Assembly: GCA_002337145.1 (NCBI GenBank)
Contig: DDFK01000002.1
Span: 310,001-374,000 of the forward strand
From: Chitinophagaceae bacterium UBA1930
Lineage (GTDB): Bacteria > Bacteroidota > Bacteroidia > Chitinophagales > Chitinophagaceae
Direction: 5' to 3'
DNA length: 64,000 bases
Numbering within the stretch: the first letter of the stretch is position 1; each line of letters begins with the position of its first letter. The translations under genes and the position numbers were made by a program. Positions 19,001 to 24,775 of this stretch are shown here, one piece after another. The notes under the pieces are model-generated. The model was not told the DNA's origin. It saw only the letters and a list, made by a program, of their open reading frames with translations, and did not search any database.

Positions 19001-19241
19001 CCCTGTAACCGCTGGAATTATAAGAGGATGCCAGCATTTGTGAGCCGGAAATCAGTGTGCCGGCAGTAACATTTGTACCGGTGCCTGCGGTACTGGCCGT
19101 ACCCGAACCACCAGAACCGCTTGTAAGGGGGTAAGTTGCAACTTGGCCTTGGGAAGAGATTACCGAAAACAGTGAAAAGCAAAACAACAAGAGGGTACAG
19201 GCCAATCCGCTTCCACGAAGCAAGAAGTAATTTTTTTTCAT
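13098..19241 (-). CDS. 2,047-aa IgGFc-binding/PKD-repeat surface protein with gliding-motility C-terminal domain
   Basis: The start at 19241 gives a signal peptide directly (MKKNYFLLRGSG..., cut near SSQGQ); the 15 residues reachable further upstream would spoil it. Order of parts: a beta-rich N-terminal region (to about 220), two fibronectin-III-like modules ending in GLTPNTLYYARAYA and LLPSTTYYVRAYA, then a region beginning GTDFWLGFGYQEKM with later FPTVAWGTRYL and LIESDKPINVSQF, which is the IgGFc-binding-protein N-terminal type (roughly 550-1000). About seven PKD modules follow, each with a W-x-WDFGD or WNFGD core and a HxY...LTV end. The last 90 residues are the CHU_C/gliding-motility-associated domain (PNAFSPNGDGINDTW, VEVFNRNGQQV, GWDG, PVGTYYYII), a T9SS type B sorting signal. 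This is predicted to be a large surface adhesin or a mucin- or polymer-binding protein. It is convergent with the slyD-like gene and divergent from infA. Confidence 0.9.
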   Translation of the reverse strand: MKKNYFLLRGSGLACTLLLFCFSLFSVISSQGQVATYPLTSGSGGSGTASTAGTGTNVTAGTLISGSQMLASSYNSSGYRVKTNSLVWPSAITDGYGFDIPLSPKTGFDFSLTGITAEINSQSYNTNTTNLYIEPYYQIDGNGVWKRLNNAVTATVTATNTSINFGPVSDAFYSGHTYIFRFYVYASAVSDKNDNFRIKNMVFNGVVAGPPSVAPIVTTIAPATSITKYSANVNGTYSFGTGFRAVNTSGIVWSTTTNPTVLLSTKTTNGASGIINSTLTGLTPNTLYYARAYAITQLDTIYGLNVSFTTLPPTVPSLVTTAVTAIQSNKATSGGNSIDSGGYFITEKGICWNTSPTPTTANFTNNEGTGNASFASTMKNLLPSTTYYVRAYAKNSLGTGYGNELSFTTGTAVPVIAAVPGVINFGNVNFNAAAPVVSYTLSAAYLTPNAGNITVTTPAGSPLKISTSSNSGFGNSLTIPYSIGTLTNTKIYVQFATGTYGNFSSYIAHSGGGALPANTDTVFLAGSIVQDPNVLTNSGTDFWLGFGYQEKMSKTPGDADEARMSVYVTTLSQSATVHVELPGAGYSQSFTIPANSFHEFTNFPIGTGTNDSRLYATGISDKGIHVYSDNNTPVSVFLHTYTNSNSAAGAMIFPTNTWNSSYTVQAYGGSSNTSNPNSFFFVIAKDDNTQVTFTPTQPIVNAASAFSSNQTTAANTAYAAGGTYTVTLNKGQIFNAMGGFGSGSTGLDLSGSTVKTSCDKKIAVFGGNGRVLVNANVANCTASSGSDHLIQQMFPTVAWGTRYLTNPTKTMEFNYFRIYVQDASTVVKVNGTALANTTLVNNLYYQYSSSQPLLIESDKPINVSQFITAGDCAVNNGSKGSGDPEMIILSPLQQAITNATVYSSPFKGTNASPAVKPALSNGTIGNCASFLNVIIPNAGVASFKLDGLNVADTGMASAAVCPQSGGNRDCIAFSASTIMLPMAQAFKPHPQDPNYSIAKFWVTTGAAHTLSSDIGFNAIAYGVGDGESYGYNAGTAVKDLSSISIAQNPFGTDTSSSLIKTCKGNPVTLKIALPYLPYKVDSIVWNPRSNPVAPSGAVKGTLAPDASNPSGFSAQYSGTTVVDGQTFYIYTCPVTYTFSQEGTFHLTATAYGTFASDCSGFAEKPIDVMVGHDDISFTAIPGACGSTAVTFTDNSTPLTGTTIKQWQWDFGDATTFTGTPSSPNPTPNPHIYPPISSGVTSYWAKLKTINSVGCFNTDSVFIDLSYNLKAKFVASPDTICSGGTVTFTDQSTANAVEWTWNWDDGTPNTVVTGTSPTPAVTHTFTNTTNANITRKVKLFVKNAAGCTSATVDTNIVVIAKPVVDFNTPPGICLGGSMQFTNISTPTTGVSYAWNFGDAANSTPSNPNTSTLQNPSHIYTTTGPFSVTLTVTDNHYGCSDTKIKALSSTIYQLPTAIINAPSSACLKDTVQFIDASTAGTGNTVTDWAWTFGDGGTATIQNPKHPYYVTGSQSVTLTVKNDKGCVSSVTSQPINIKPIPNVTFSAIPNICLNAAAMTITQASETTGIAGATPTPWAYTGTGVSGTSFNPLTAGVGSAQVIATFTAANGCKDADTTTITVLPLPLVSFTVSSTTCEKSAITFTSTSTPNAASIQSLTWNFNDAGSTANVSPATHTYNTAATYNVVLTVTNSNNCTASLPQQVIVHNRPFANFSLPASVCLPDGGATFTNLSTVADDANPSYSWNFGDPNDPSGSTSPNPTHHYSSTSASGFPVMLTVTSQYNCKKDTTIALLNVYPQPLAAYTTDRPEVCLTDSFTFINQSASAAVTWQWDFGDNTTNTVSQGPKHTYTSAGTFYTSYSYVDSKGCISNVAKDTLTVNPNPVVDAGPTVYILQGNAAVLKATAGGSSVLDYLWTPLNPTTYLNYDTLLNPLCMPLTDEFYTLTVTGAGGCYAQDTMSVKLLMEPVIPNAFSPNGDGINDTWEIGNLSTYFGATVEVFNRNGQQVCMIKGYSTGWDGRVNGKPLPVGTYYYIINPKNGHKIMSGNVTILR

Positions 19242-19475
19242 AATCAACAAGCAATTGTTAAGGGCAATGGTATTTAACGCTAGCAAGCTACTTGCTTGAA
19301 ACTTGTTTGATGCCTGATAATAAATGTATTTTTACGCAATCGTTACCGAGAACGTTTGCTGTTTTTTCAACCGGGACAGTATGGTACACAATTGTTTATT
19401 TACGCCCATTTGCACCTGTTTTTAAGGGCAAAATATTTTTTTGGATAATTTTTTCTTTTTTAATTAATTCACTCT

Positions 19476-19483
19476 TATCTTCG
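19476..19483 (+). promoter_or_regulatory. Bacteroidota -7 element of infA
   Basis: TATCTTCG fits the Bacteroidota -7 consensus TAnnTTTG with one change and is followed by CAGC. It lies 15 bp before the infA ATG, so the 5' leader should be only about 10 nt. No clear -33 TTG was found. The 12-mer TATCTTCGCAGC recurs before the ABC-F gene at 47486. Confidence 0.6.
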
Positions 19484-19498
19484 CAGCCCGAAAAAATT

Positions 19499-19717
19499 AT
19501 GTCGAAACAACAACTTATTAAACAGGACGGAGTAATACTTGAAGCATTGAGTAATGCCATGTTCAGGGTTAGGTTGGAAAACGGTCACGAAATATTGGCT
19601 ACCATTTCTGGTAAAATGAGGATGCACTACATCAGGATTTTGCCCGGAGATAAAGTAGGCGTGGAAATGAGCCCGTATGATTTGACAAGGGGAAGGATCA
19701 ATTTCAGGTATAAGTAA
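19499..19717 (+). CDS. infA: Translation initiation factor IF-1
   Basis: The 72-residue S1/OB-fold protein (MSKQQLIKQDGVILEAL...) is full length. It carries the expected MFRVRLENGHEILATISGKMR core and DKVGVEMSPYDLTRGRINFRYK end. IF-1 sits in the A site during initiation and helps IF-2 and IF-3. The ATG at 19499 is chosen because residues encoded further upstream are not IF-1-like. It opens the ribosomal alpha cluster. Here it is the first gene of the unit, with its own promoter and a divergent non-ribosomal gene upstream, instead of following secY or map. Confidence 0.97.
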   Translation: MSKQQLIKQDGVILEALSNAMFRVRLENGHEILATISGKMRMHYIRILPGDKVGVEMSPYDLTRGRINFRYK

Positions 19718-19721
19718 GCTA

Positions 19722-19780
19722 GCTGTTAGCTGCAAGTCATTAGAAGCAAATAATTTTATCAATACGAACAGGCTAACAGC
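19722..19780 (+). other. Inverted repeat in the infA-rpmJ gap
   Basis: GCTGTTAGC (19722-19730) pairs with GCTAACAGC (19772-19780), with AGCTGCAAG and AGCTGAGAGC words nearby. The 91-bp gap is unusually long for this gene pair. It is one of several hairpins built from GCTAA/TTAGC words in this window. Confidence 0.55.
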
Positions 19781-19808
19781 CCAAAGCTGAGAGCTAAAAG
19801 CTTAAAAA

Positions 19809-19925
19809 ATGAAAGTAAGAGCATCAATCAAAAAACGCAGTGTTGACTGTAAGATTGTTAAACGTGGAGGCAAGCTTTACGTGATTAACAAAAAGAATCC
19901 TCGTTTTAAACAAAGACAAGGATAA
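19809..19925 (+). CDS. rpmJ: 50S ribosomal protein L36
   Basis: This small frame encodes 38 residues, MKVRASIKKRSVDCKIVKRG through NKKNPRFKQRQG, the full length of L36. It has a Cys at position 14 but not the full C-C-C-H zinc set (CxxC...C...H): the second position is SVDCKIVKRGG and the third is NKKNPRFK, so this is the zinc-independent (C-minus) form. It is between infA and rpsM, the usual place. Confidence 0.95.
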   Translation: MKVRASIKKRSVDCKIVKRGGKLYVINKKNPRFKQRQG

Positions 19926-19959
19926 TTCAACAACTCACATTCAAAATTCAAGATAGATT

Positions 19960-20340
19960 ATGGCACGTATTGCCGGTATAGACTTACCAAAGAACAAAAG
20001 AGGCGAAATAGGACTTACCTATATTTACGGTATTGGTCGTTCTACTGCTCAGGATATTTTAAGCAGGGCTGGTATCAGCTTTGACAAAAAAGTGAATGAA
20101 TGGAACGATGATGAGCAAGCTGCCATCCGTAACATCATCAACGCTGAAATCAAGGTTGAAGGTGCTTTGCGTAGCGAAACCCAAATGAACATCAAGCGTT
20201 TATTGGATATCGCTTGTTACCGTGGCCTGCGTCACCGTAAAGGTTTGCCGGTTCGTGGTCAGCGTACCAAAACAAACAGCCGTACCAGGAAAGGTAAGCG
20301 TAAAACAGTTGCCGGTAAGAAAAAGGCACCTAAGAAATAG
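19960..20340 (+). CDS. rpsM: 30S ribosomal protein S13
   Basis: The 126-residue protein starts MARIAGIDLPKNKRGEIGLTYIYGIG, as expected, and contains the CYRGLRHRKGLPVRGQRTKTNSRT signature near residues 86-110. A basic tail (GKRKTVAGKKKAPKK) reaches the decoding region. S13 contacts the A- and P-site tRNAs and forms bridges to the large subunit. It is followed by a 147-bp gap to rpsK that holds an attenuator-like hairpin pair. Confidence 0.97.
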   Translation: MARIAGIDLPKNKRGEIGLTYIYGIGRSTAQDILSRAGISFDKKVNEWNDDEQAAIRNIINAEIKVEGALRSETQMNIKRLLDIACYRGLRHRKGLPVRGQRTKTNSRTRKGKRKTVAGKKKAPKK

Positions 20341-20354
20341 AAATAACAAAGAGG

Positions 20355-20403
20355 AAATCCCAAATCCAATAACCTGGATTTGGAATTTTCTTTTTTGGGA
20401 TTT
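20355..20403 (+). promoter_or_regulatory. Attenuator-like alternative hairpins between rpsM and rpsK
   Basis: Hairpin A is CCAAATCCA (20360-20368) with TGGATTTGG (20375-20383) followed by AATTTTCTTTTTT, a terminator shape. Hairpin B is AAATCCCAAA (20355-20364) with TTTGGGATTT (20394-20403). The two share bases 20360-20364, so they exclude each other, or combine into one long imperfect stem. Since downstream ribosomal genes must be expressed, a partial or regulated terminator is inferred. Confidence 0.55.
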
Positions 20404-20487
20404 ACATATAAACCGCTGGATCGTTGCACAAAATGCTTAACAGGAGGCGGGTATTTTTTCAGAAGATTACCTCAAACAAAACAAAAA

Positions 20488-20898
20488 ATGGCAAAACCAT
20501 CAAAGGCACAGAACAGTGCCAAAGCGGCTGCGAAAAAAAGGATCGTAAAGGTTGACGCAGCTGGAGATGTACGCATCAGTGCTACATTCAACAACATTAT
20601 CGTTGCATTCACCAACAAGTCTGGTCAGGTTATTTCTTGGTCATCTGCTGGTAAAATGGGTTTCCGTGGTTCTAAGAAGAACACACCTTATGCAGCTCAA
20701 ATGGCTGCTGCAGATGCTGCTAAAGTAGCATTGGATGCAGGTTTGAAAAGAGTGGATGTATATGTAAAAGGACCAGGCTCTGGCCGTGAAGGTGCTATCC
20801 GTTCCATTTCTCAAAACGGTATCGAAGTAACTTCTATCAAGGACATTACACCTTTGCCACACAATGGTTGTCGTCCTCCTAAGAAAAGAAGGGTTTAA
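20488..20898 (+). CDS. rpsK: 30S ribosomal protein S11
   Basis: The start at 20488 (MAKPSKAQNSAKAAAKKRIV) is chosen over the longer open frame from 20380, whose extra residues are unlike S11. The 136-residue protein has the family core DVRISATFNNIIVAFTNKSGQVISWSSAGKMGFRGSKKNTPYAAQMAA and the C-terminal DITPLPHNGCRPPKKRRV that lies near the E site and Shine-Dalgarno helix. The unusual Asn in PHNGCRPPK is typical for S11, where it can become isoaspartate. Confidence 0.97.
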   Translation: MAKPSKAQNSAKAAAKKRIVKVDAAGDVRISATFNNIIVAFTNKSGQVISWSSAGKMGFRGSKKNTPYAAQMAAADAAKVALDAGLKRVDVYVKGPGSGREGAIRSISQNGIEVTSIKDITPLPHNGCRPPKKRRV

Positions 20899-20910
20899 TT
20901 TTTTATAAGG

Positions 20911-20953
20911 TTCCAGGTTCCGGGTCCCAATGGGGAACAACCGGAACTTGGAA
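20911..20953 (+). promoter_or_regulatory. Structured leader between rpsK and rpsD
   Basis: TTCCAGGTTCCGG (20911-20923) pairs with CCGGAACTTGGAA (20941-20953) with one G-U pair, and a small inner TCCC/GGGA stem. A second, weaker pairing follows (GTTGT-CCGAT at 20985-20994 with ATCGG-A-ACAAC at 21018-21028). Together they fill the 160-bp gap before rpsD. S4 autoregulates through mRNA in E. coli and Bacillus, so an S4-binding leader is possible but not shown. Confidence 0.45.
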
Positions 20954-21058
20954 TTTATATATTCTGGAATTTCATTTATTATAGGTTGTCCGATTAAATT
21001 TTTACGATTTTTCAACGATCGGAACAACGAAACAAAAAAATCGAAATGAATAAACATT

Positions 21059-21664
21059 ATGGCACGTTACACTGGTCCTAAGACCAAAATCTCCCGAATT
21101 TTCGGTGAGCCTATTTTAGGCAATGGCAAATGGTTGACTAAGAACAGCAACCCTCCAGGCCAACACGGTGCAGCCCGCAAGCGTAAGAGCTTGGGTGAAT
21201 ATGCATTGCAACTTCGCGAAAAGCAAAAAGCCAAATACACTTACGGTGTATTGGAGCGTCAGTTCCGCAAAACATTTGAAGAAGCCTCTCGTATGAAAGG
21301 CGTTAAAGGTGAAAACCTGATCAAATTGCTGGAAGCCCGTTTAGACAACACCATTTTCCGTTTAGGTTTGGCTGCTAGCCGTCCTGAAGCAAGGCAAATG
21401 GTTGCCCACAAACACATTACTGTAAATGGCGAAGTAAGGAACATCCCTTCTTACTCCTGCAAACCAGGTGATGTGATTGCTTACCGTCCTAAGAGTGAGC
21501 ACAACTCATCTATCCTTAGCAAGAGCCGTGGCAAGAACCCTAAGTTTGGCTGGATAGACTGGAACGAAACTGAAAAGAAAGGTACATTTATTACATACCC
21601 TGAAAGGGAGCATGTTCCTGAAAACATCAAGGAACAATTGATTGTAGAATTGTACTCTAAATAA
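21059..21664 (+). CDS. rpsD: 30S ribosomal protein S4
   Basis: The 201-residue protein begins MARYTGPKTKISRIFGEPIL. The S4-type RNA-binding domain is visible as LDNTIFRLGLAASRPEARQMVAHKHITVNGEVRNIPSY near residues 95-135. S4 is a primary binder of 16S rRNA and a candidate feedback regulator of this operon. The N-terminal zinc-type cysteines seen in some S4 proteins are absent. It sits between rpsK and rpoA as in most bacteria. Confidence 0.97.
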   Translation: MARYTGPKTKISRIFGEPILGNGKWLTKNSNPPGQHGAARKRKSLGEYALQLREKQKAKYTYGVLERQFRKTFEEASRMKGVKGENLIKLLEARLDNTIFRLGLAASRPEARQMVAHKHITVNGEVRNIPSYSCKPGDVIAYRPKSEHNSSILSKSRGKNPKFGWIDWNETEKKGTFITYPEREHVPENIKEQLIVELYSK

Positions 21665-21731
21665 TCATGAATGAGCGAAGGCGAAAGGTGCATACCTTTT
21701 GCCTTCAACTGTTCAGTACCGTTCCAAGCGA

Positions 21732-21747
21732 TGATGGGTGCGACGCC
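21732..21747 (+). repeat. Dispersed intergenic 16-mer, copy 2 (TGATGGGTGCGACGCC)
   Basis: An exact copy in the rpsD-rpoA gap, 85 bp upstream of the rpoA ATG and in the same direction as rpoA. The surrounding 152 bp are open in the rpoA frame, but the extra residues are unlike RpoA, so the repeat is taken as non-coding. Confidence 0.8.
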
Positions 21748-21816
21748 GAAAGAGATCGGATATGTTTGGGACGCTGGTATCAAAAATTTACACAAATAAA
21801 AATCGGAGCGTATAAA

Positions 21817-22818
21817 ATGGCCATTTTAAACTTCCAGAAGCCGGACAAAATTGTTCTTCAGAAAGCAACTGAATTTGACGGACAATTTGAATTTCGCCCG
21901 TTAGAGCCGGGTTACGGTTTAACTATCGGAAACGCTTTACGCCGTGTATTGTTGAATAGCCTTGAAGGTTATGCTATTACCGGTATTAAGATTGAAGGTG
22001 TTGACCACGAGTTTGCAACCATTAAAGGTATTACAGAAGACGTAACTGAAATTATCCTGAACCTGAAACAAGTAAGGTTCAAGAAAACAGTTGACCATGA
22101 TGTAACTACGGAAAAAGTTACTTTGTCCATTAAAGGCACTACCAATTTTGGTGCAGCCCAAATTGGCGAAGCAAGTGCAAGCTTTGAAGTAATGAACCCT
22201 GAATTGTCAATTTGCACAATGGACAATACTTCTAAGCTGGATATAGAATTGACTATTTCTAAAGGCCGTGGTTATGTGCCTGCAGAAGACAATAAAGTTA
22301 AGGATAGCGTGTTTGGATATATCTCTATCGATTCAATCCACACACCAATCGTTAACGTAAAATACTCTATCGAAAACTACCGTGTGGAGCAAAGGACCGA
22401 CTTTGAAAAGTTGATTCTTGATGTGGTTACCGATGGTACCATTCACCCGGAAGAAGCTGTGAAGCAAGCTTCACGCATTTTGATACAACACTTAATGATC
22501 ATCACTGACGAGAACATTACGTTTGACAACAGGGAAGACAAAAAAGAAGATGTTGTTGATGAGCAAGTATTGCAATTGCGTAAAGTATTGAAGACACCAT
22601 TGGAAGATTTAGACCTTTCCGTTCGTGCATTCAATTGCTTGAAAGCTGCTAAGATCAATTCTTTGAGCGAGCTTGTTCAATACGAACAAGAAGACTTGAT
22701 GAAGTTCAGGAACTTTGGCCAGAAATCACTTTCTGAAATTGACCAGGTATTGAACGAAAGAGGTTTGAGCTTTGGAATGGATTTAGTGAAATTGGGTTTA
22801 GATAATTTAGACAATTAA
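21817..22818 (+). CDS. rpoA: DNA-directed RNA polymerase subunit alpha
   Basis: The 333-residue alpha subunit starts at 21817 (MAILNFQKPDKIVLQKATEFDGQFEF). A 50-residue upstream extension in the same frame (from 21667) is not family sequence and is rejected. The N-terminal assembly domain has RPLEPGYGLTIGNALRRVLLNSLEGYAITGIKIEGV, with the alpha-NTD RRVLLSS-like contact region. The C-terminal domain, about residues 250-330, has LDLSVRAFNCLKAAKINSLSELVQYEQEDLMKFRNFGQKSLSEI, the helix-hairpin-helix region that binds upstream DNA and activators. Confidence 0.98.
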   Translation: MAILNFQKPDKIVLQKATEFDGQFEFRPLEPGYGLTIGNALRRVLLNSLEGYAITGIKIEGVDHEFATIKGITEDVTEIILNLKQVRFKKTVDHDVTTEKVTLSIKGTTNFGAAQIGEASASFEVMNPELSICTMDNTSKLDIELTISKGRGYVPAEDNKVKDSVFGYISIDSIHTPIVNVKYSIENYRVEQRTDFEKLILDVVTDGTIHPEEAVKQASRILIQHLMIITDENITFDNREDKKEDVVDEQVLQLRKVLKTPLEDLDLSVRAFNCLKAAKINSLSELVQYEQEDLMKFRNFGQKSLSEIDQVLNERGLSFGMDLVKLGLDNLDN

Positions 22819-22829
22819 GCCAATAGGTA

Positions 22830-22872
22830 TTAGCCTTTAGCCACTAGCAACCTGCTAAGAGCTAAAGGCTAA
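22830..22872 (+). other. 12-bp inverted repeat in the rpoA-rplQ gap
   Basis: TTAGCCTTTAGC (22830-22841) pairs exactly with GCTAAAGGCTAA (22861-22872) around a 19-base loop. There is no T-run, and rplQ continues downstream, so this is not a full terminator. It may be an mRNA-processing or stabilising hairpin. Further TAGC/GCTA words surround it. Confidence 0.6.
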
Positions 22873-22945
22873 TTGCTTATAGCTATTCATAAACAGTAGC
22901 CTGCAAATCCTGACACGGTGCAGGTGAATCTTAAAACAAACAGTC

Positions 22946-23473
22946 ATGCGTCACGGAGACAAAATCAACAACCTAGGCCGTAAAAAGGCACACAGGGTTG
23001 CATTGCTGAGCAATTTGGCCAGCCAGTTAATAACACACAAACGTATCGTTACTACTTTGGCAAAAGCCAAAGCATTGCGTACCTACGTTGAGCCTTTATT
23101 AACTAAAACAAAGAAAGCTGATACCAAAGAACAGATCAGCCACCAACACAGGATTATCTTCAGCCATTTGCAAGATAAAGCTGCTACCAAAGAATTGTTT
23201 ACAGTTGTAGGTCCTAAAATTGCTAGCCGCCCAGGTGGTTACACAAGGATCATCAAGTTGGGCATCCGTCCGGGTGACAATGCCGAAAAAGCAATGATTG
23301 AGTTGGTTGACTTCAACGAGATCTACGGTAAAAGCGTTGCTAAAGCTGCTGAACCTGCTAAGAAAACACGTAGGGCTGGTGGTGCCAAAAAGAAAGCTGA
23401 GGCTGCTACCGAAGCTGCACCAGTAACTGAAGCATCTGCTGAAGTAACCGAAGAACCTAAAACAGAAGAATAA
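22946..23473 (+). CDS. rplQ: 50S ribosomal protein L17 with long acidic tail
   Basis: Residues 1-120 are typical L17: MRHGDKINNLGRKKAHRVALLSNLASQLI, the KRIVTTLAKAKALRTYVEPLLTKTK stretch, and RPGGYTRIIKLGIRPGDNAEKAMIELV. Bacterial L17 is usually near 120 residues, so the 175-residue product carries about 45 extra residues, a Lys/Ala-rich segment followed by an Ala/Glu/Thr/Pro-rich acidic tail (EAAPVTEASAEVTEEPKTEE). Such tails are common in Bacteroidota L17. It ends the alpha operon and is followed by a strong terminator. Confidence 0.97.
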   Translation: MRHGDKINNLGRKKAHRVALLSNLASQLITHKRIVTTLAKAKALRTYVEPLLTKTKKADTKEQISHQHRIIFSHLQDKAATKELFTVVGPKIASRPGGYTRIIKLGIRPGDNAEKAMIELVDFNEIYGKSVAKAAEPAKKTRRAGGAKKKAEAATEAAPVTEASAEVTEEPKTEE

Positions 23474-23500
23474 TTCCGATGTTTAAAAGATTCACATATA

Positions 23501-23532
23501 AAAGCAAGACTAATTTTAGTCTTGCTTTTTTT
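23501..23532 (+). terminator. Terminator of the ribosomal alpha operon
   Basis: A perfect 13-bp stem (23501-23513 with 23516-23528) carries a minimal loop and runs into TTTTTTT. It lies 28 bp after the rplQ stop. Confidence 0.93.
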
Positions 23533-23625
23533 ATATCGTTACCCCACAAAAATTGTTAGAAAATTTATAACCGATTTTAAAAACTAAGAACTTCTTTTGC
23601 ATCAATAAAAAACCAACAATACACC

Positions 23626-24726
23626 ATGGCTCATATAAAACAGCAGGCAATACTTATACTGGAAGATGGAAATGTTTTTTACGGACAGGCATTTGGTAAA
23701 ATTGGCACTACTACAGGCGAGCTTTGTTTCAATACAGGCATGACAGGGTATCAGGAAGTATTTACCGACCCCAGCTATACCGGCCAGGTGCTAATTATGA
23801 ACAATGTACACGTGGGCAATTACGGTGTAAAAGATGCCGATGTGGAAAGCGATTCAATCAAGATTCGTGGGTTGATTGCAAGGAACCTCGAAGAACAGTT
23901 CAGCCGTTTTCAAGCAACAGGTTCCTTAAATGAATACTTGGTAACCAATAACCTTGTTGCTATTGAAGGTATTGATACAAGGGCTTTAGTGGCCCATGTA
24001 CGCACCAAAGGGGCAATGAACTGTATTATTTCTTCGGAAATATTGGATGAGGCAAAATTGAAAGAGGAACTGGCCAAATGCCCAAGCATGGACGGGCTCG
24101 AGCTTGCAAGTGTGGTTAGTACACAAAAGGAATATGAATTGGGCAATGCTGATTCGAAACTGAAAGTTGCGGTACTTGATTTTGGCATCAAGAAAAACAT
24201 ACTGAACTGTTTAGTGGAACGTGGCGTACATGTAAAAGTGTATCCTGCAAAAACAGGCTTAAGTAAACTGAAAGAGTTTAACCCCGATGGGTACTTTATT
24301 TCCAACGGCCCTGGCGACCCAGCAGCAATGCCTTATGCAGTTGCTACGGTAAAGGAAATATTGCAGGAAAACAAACCGGTATTTGGCATCTGCCTCGGGC
24401 ATCAATTACTGGCATTGGCAAACGGAATCCCAACATTTAAGATGCATCATGGGCACCGCGGACTGAACCATCCTGTAAAGAATATCATTACAGGCCTATG
24501 CGAAATCACCACACAGAACCATGGTTTTGGTGTGGACCCTGAAGCGGTACGCAACCATGACAATGTGGAGATAACCCATCTGAACCTGAATGACGAAAGC
24601 ATTGAAGGCATACGGTTAAAAGACAGGCAGGCATTCAGTGTGCAATACCATCCAGAAGCCACGCCTGGCCCACACGATAGCAGGTACCTGTTTGATGATT
24701 TTGTAGGCATGATGGCAAAGAACTAA
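23626..24726 (+). CDS. carA: Carbamoyl-phosphate synthase small subunit
   Basis: CarA hydrolyses glutamine and channels ammonia to CarB for carbamoyl phosphate, feeding pyrimidine and arginine synthesis. The 366-residue protein has the N-terminal CPSase small-chain domain (FGKIGTTTGELCFNTGMTGYQEVFTDPSYTGQ) and a C-terminal class I glutamine amidotransferase domain. The active-site triad is visible: Cys in FGICLGHQLLALA, and His and Glu in YHPEATPGPHDS. SNGPGDPAAMP is also typical. The large subunit carB is not adjacent; aroQ follows instead. A terminator-like hairpin follows the stop. Confidence 0.97.
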   Translation: MAHIKQQAILILEDGNVFYGQAFGKIGTTTGELCFNTGMTGYQEVFTDPSYTGQVLIMNNVHVGNYGVKDADVESDSIKIRGLIARNLEEQFSRFQATGSLNEYLVTNNLVAIEGIDTRALVAHVRTKGAMNCIISSEILDEAKLKEELAKCPSMDGLELASVVSTQKEYELGNADSKLKVAVLDFGIKKNILNCLVERGVHVKVYPAKTGLSKLKEFNPDGYFISNGPGDPAAMPYAVATVKEILQENKPVFGICLGHQLLALANGIPTFKMHHGHRGLNHPVKNIITGLCEITTQNHGFGVDPEAVRNHDNVEITHLNLNDESIEGIRLKDRQAFSVQYHPEATPGPHDSRYLFDDFVGMMAKN

Positions 24727-24749
24727 TTTATAGAAACAGTATTTGTAAG

Positions 24750-24775
24750 GCCCTTTCACTTGAGAGGGCTTTTCT
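24750..24775 (+). terminator. Terminator of carA
   Basis: GCCCTTTCA (24750-24758) pairs with TGAGAGGGC (24761-24769) with one G-U pair, followed by TTTTCTCT. It overlaps the predicted aroQ promoter region. Confidence 0.7.

Noticed and set aside
21735..21749. Reading the 16-mer as coding DNA (Met-Gly-Ala-Thr-Pro)
   Set aside because: The other copies are not in open frames that continue with shared sequence; all are intergenic.
21667..21816. N-terminal extension of rpoA across the 16-mer copy
   Set aside because: The 50 extra residues are unlike alpha subunits; the ATG at 21817 starts the conserved protein exactly.
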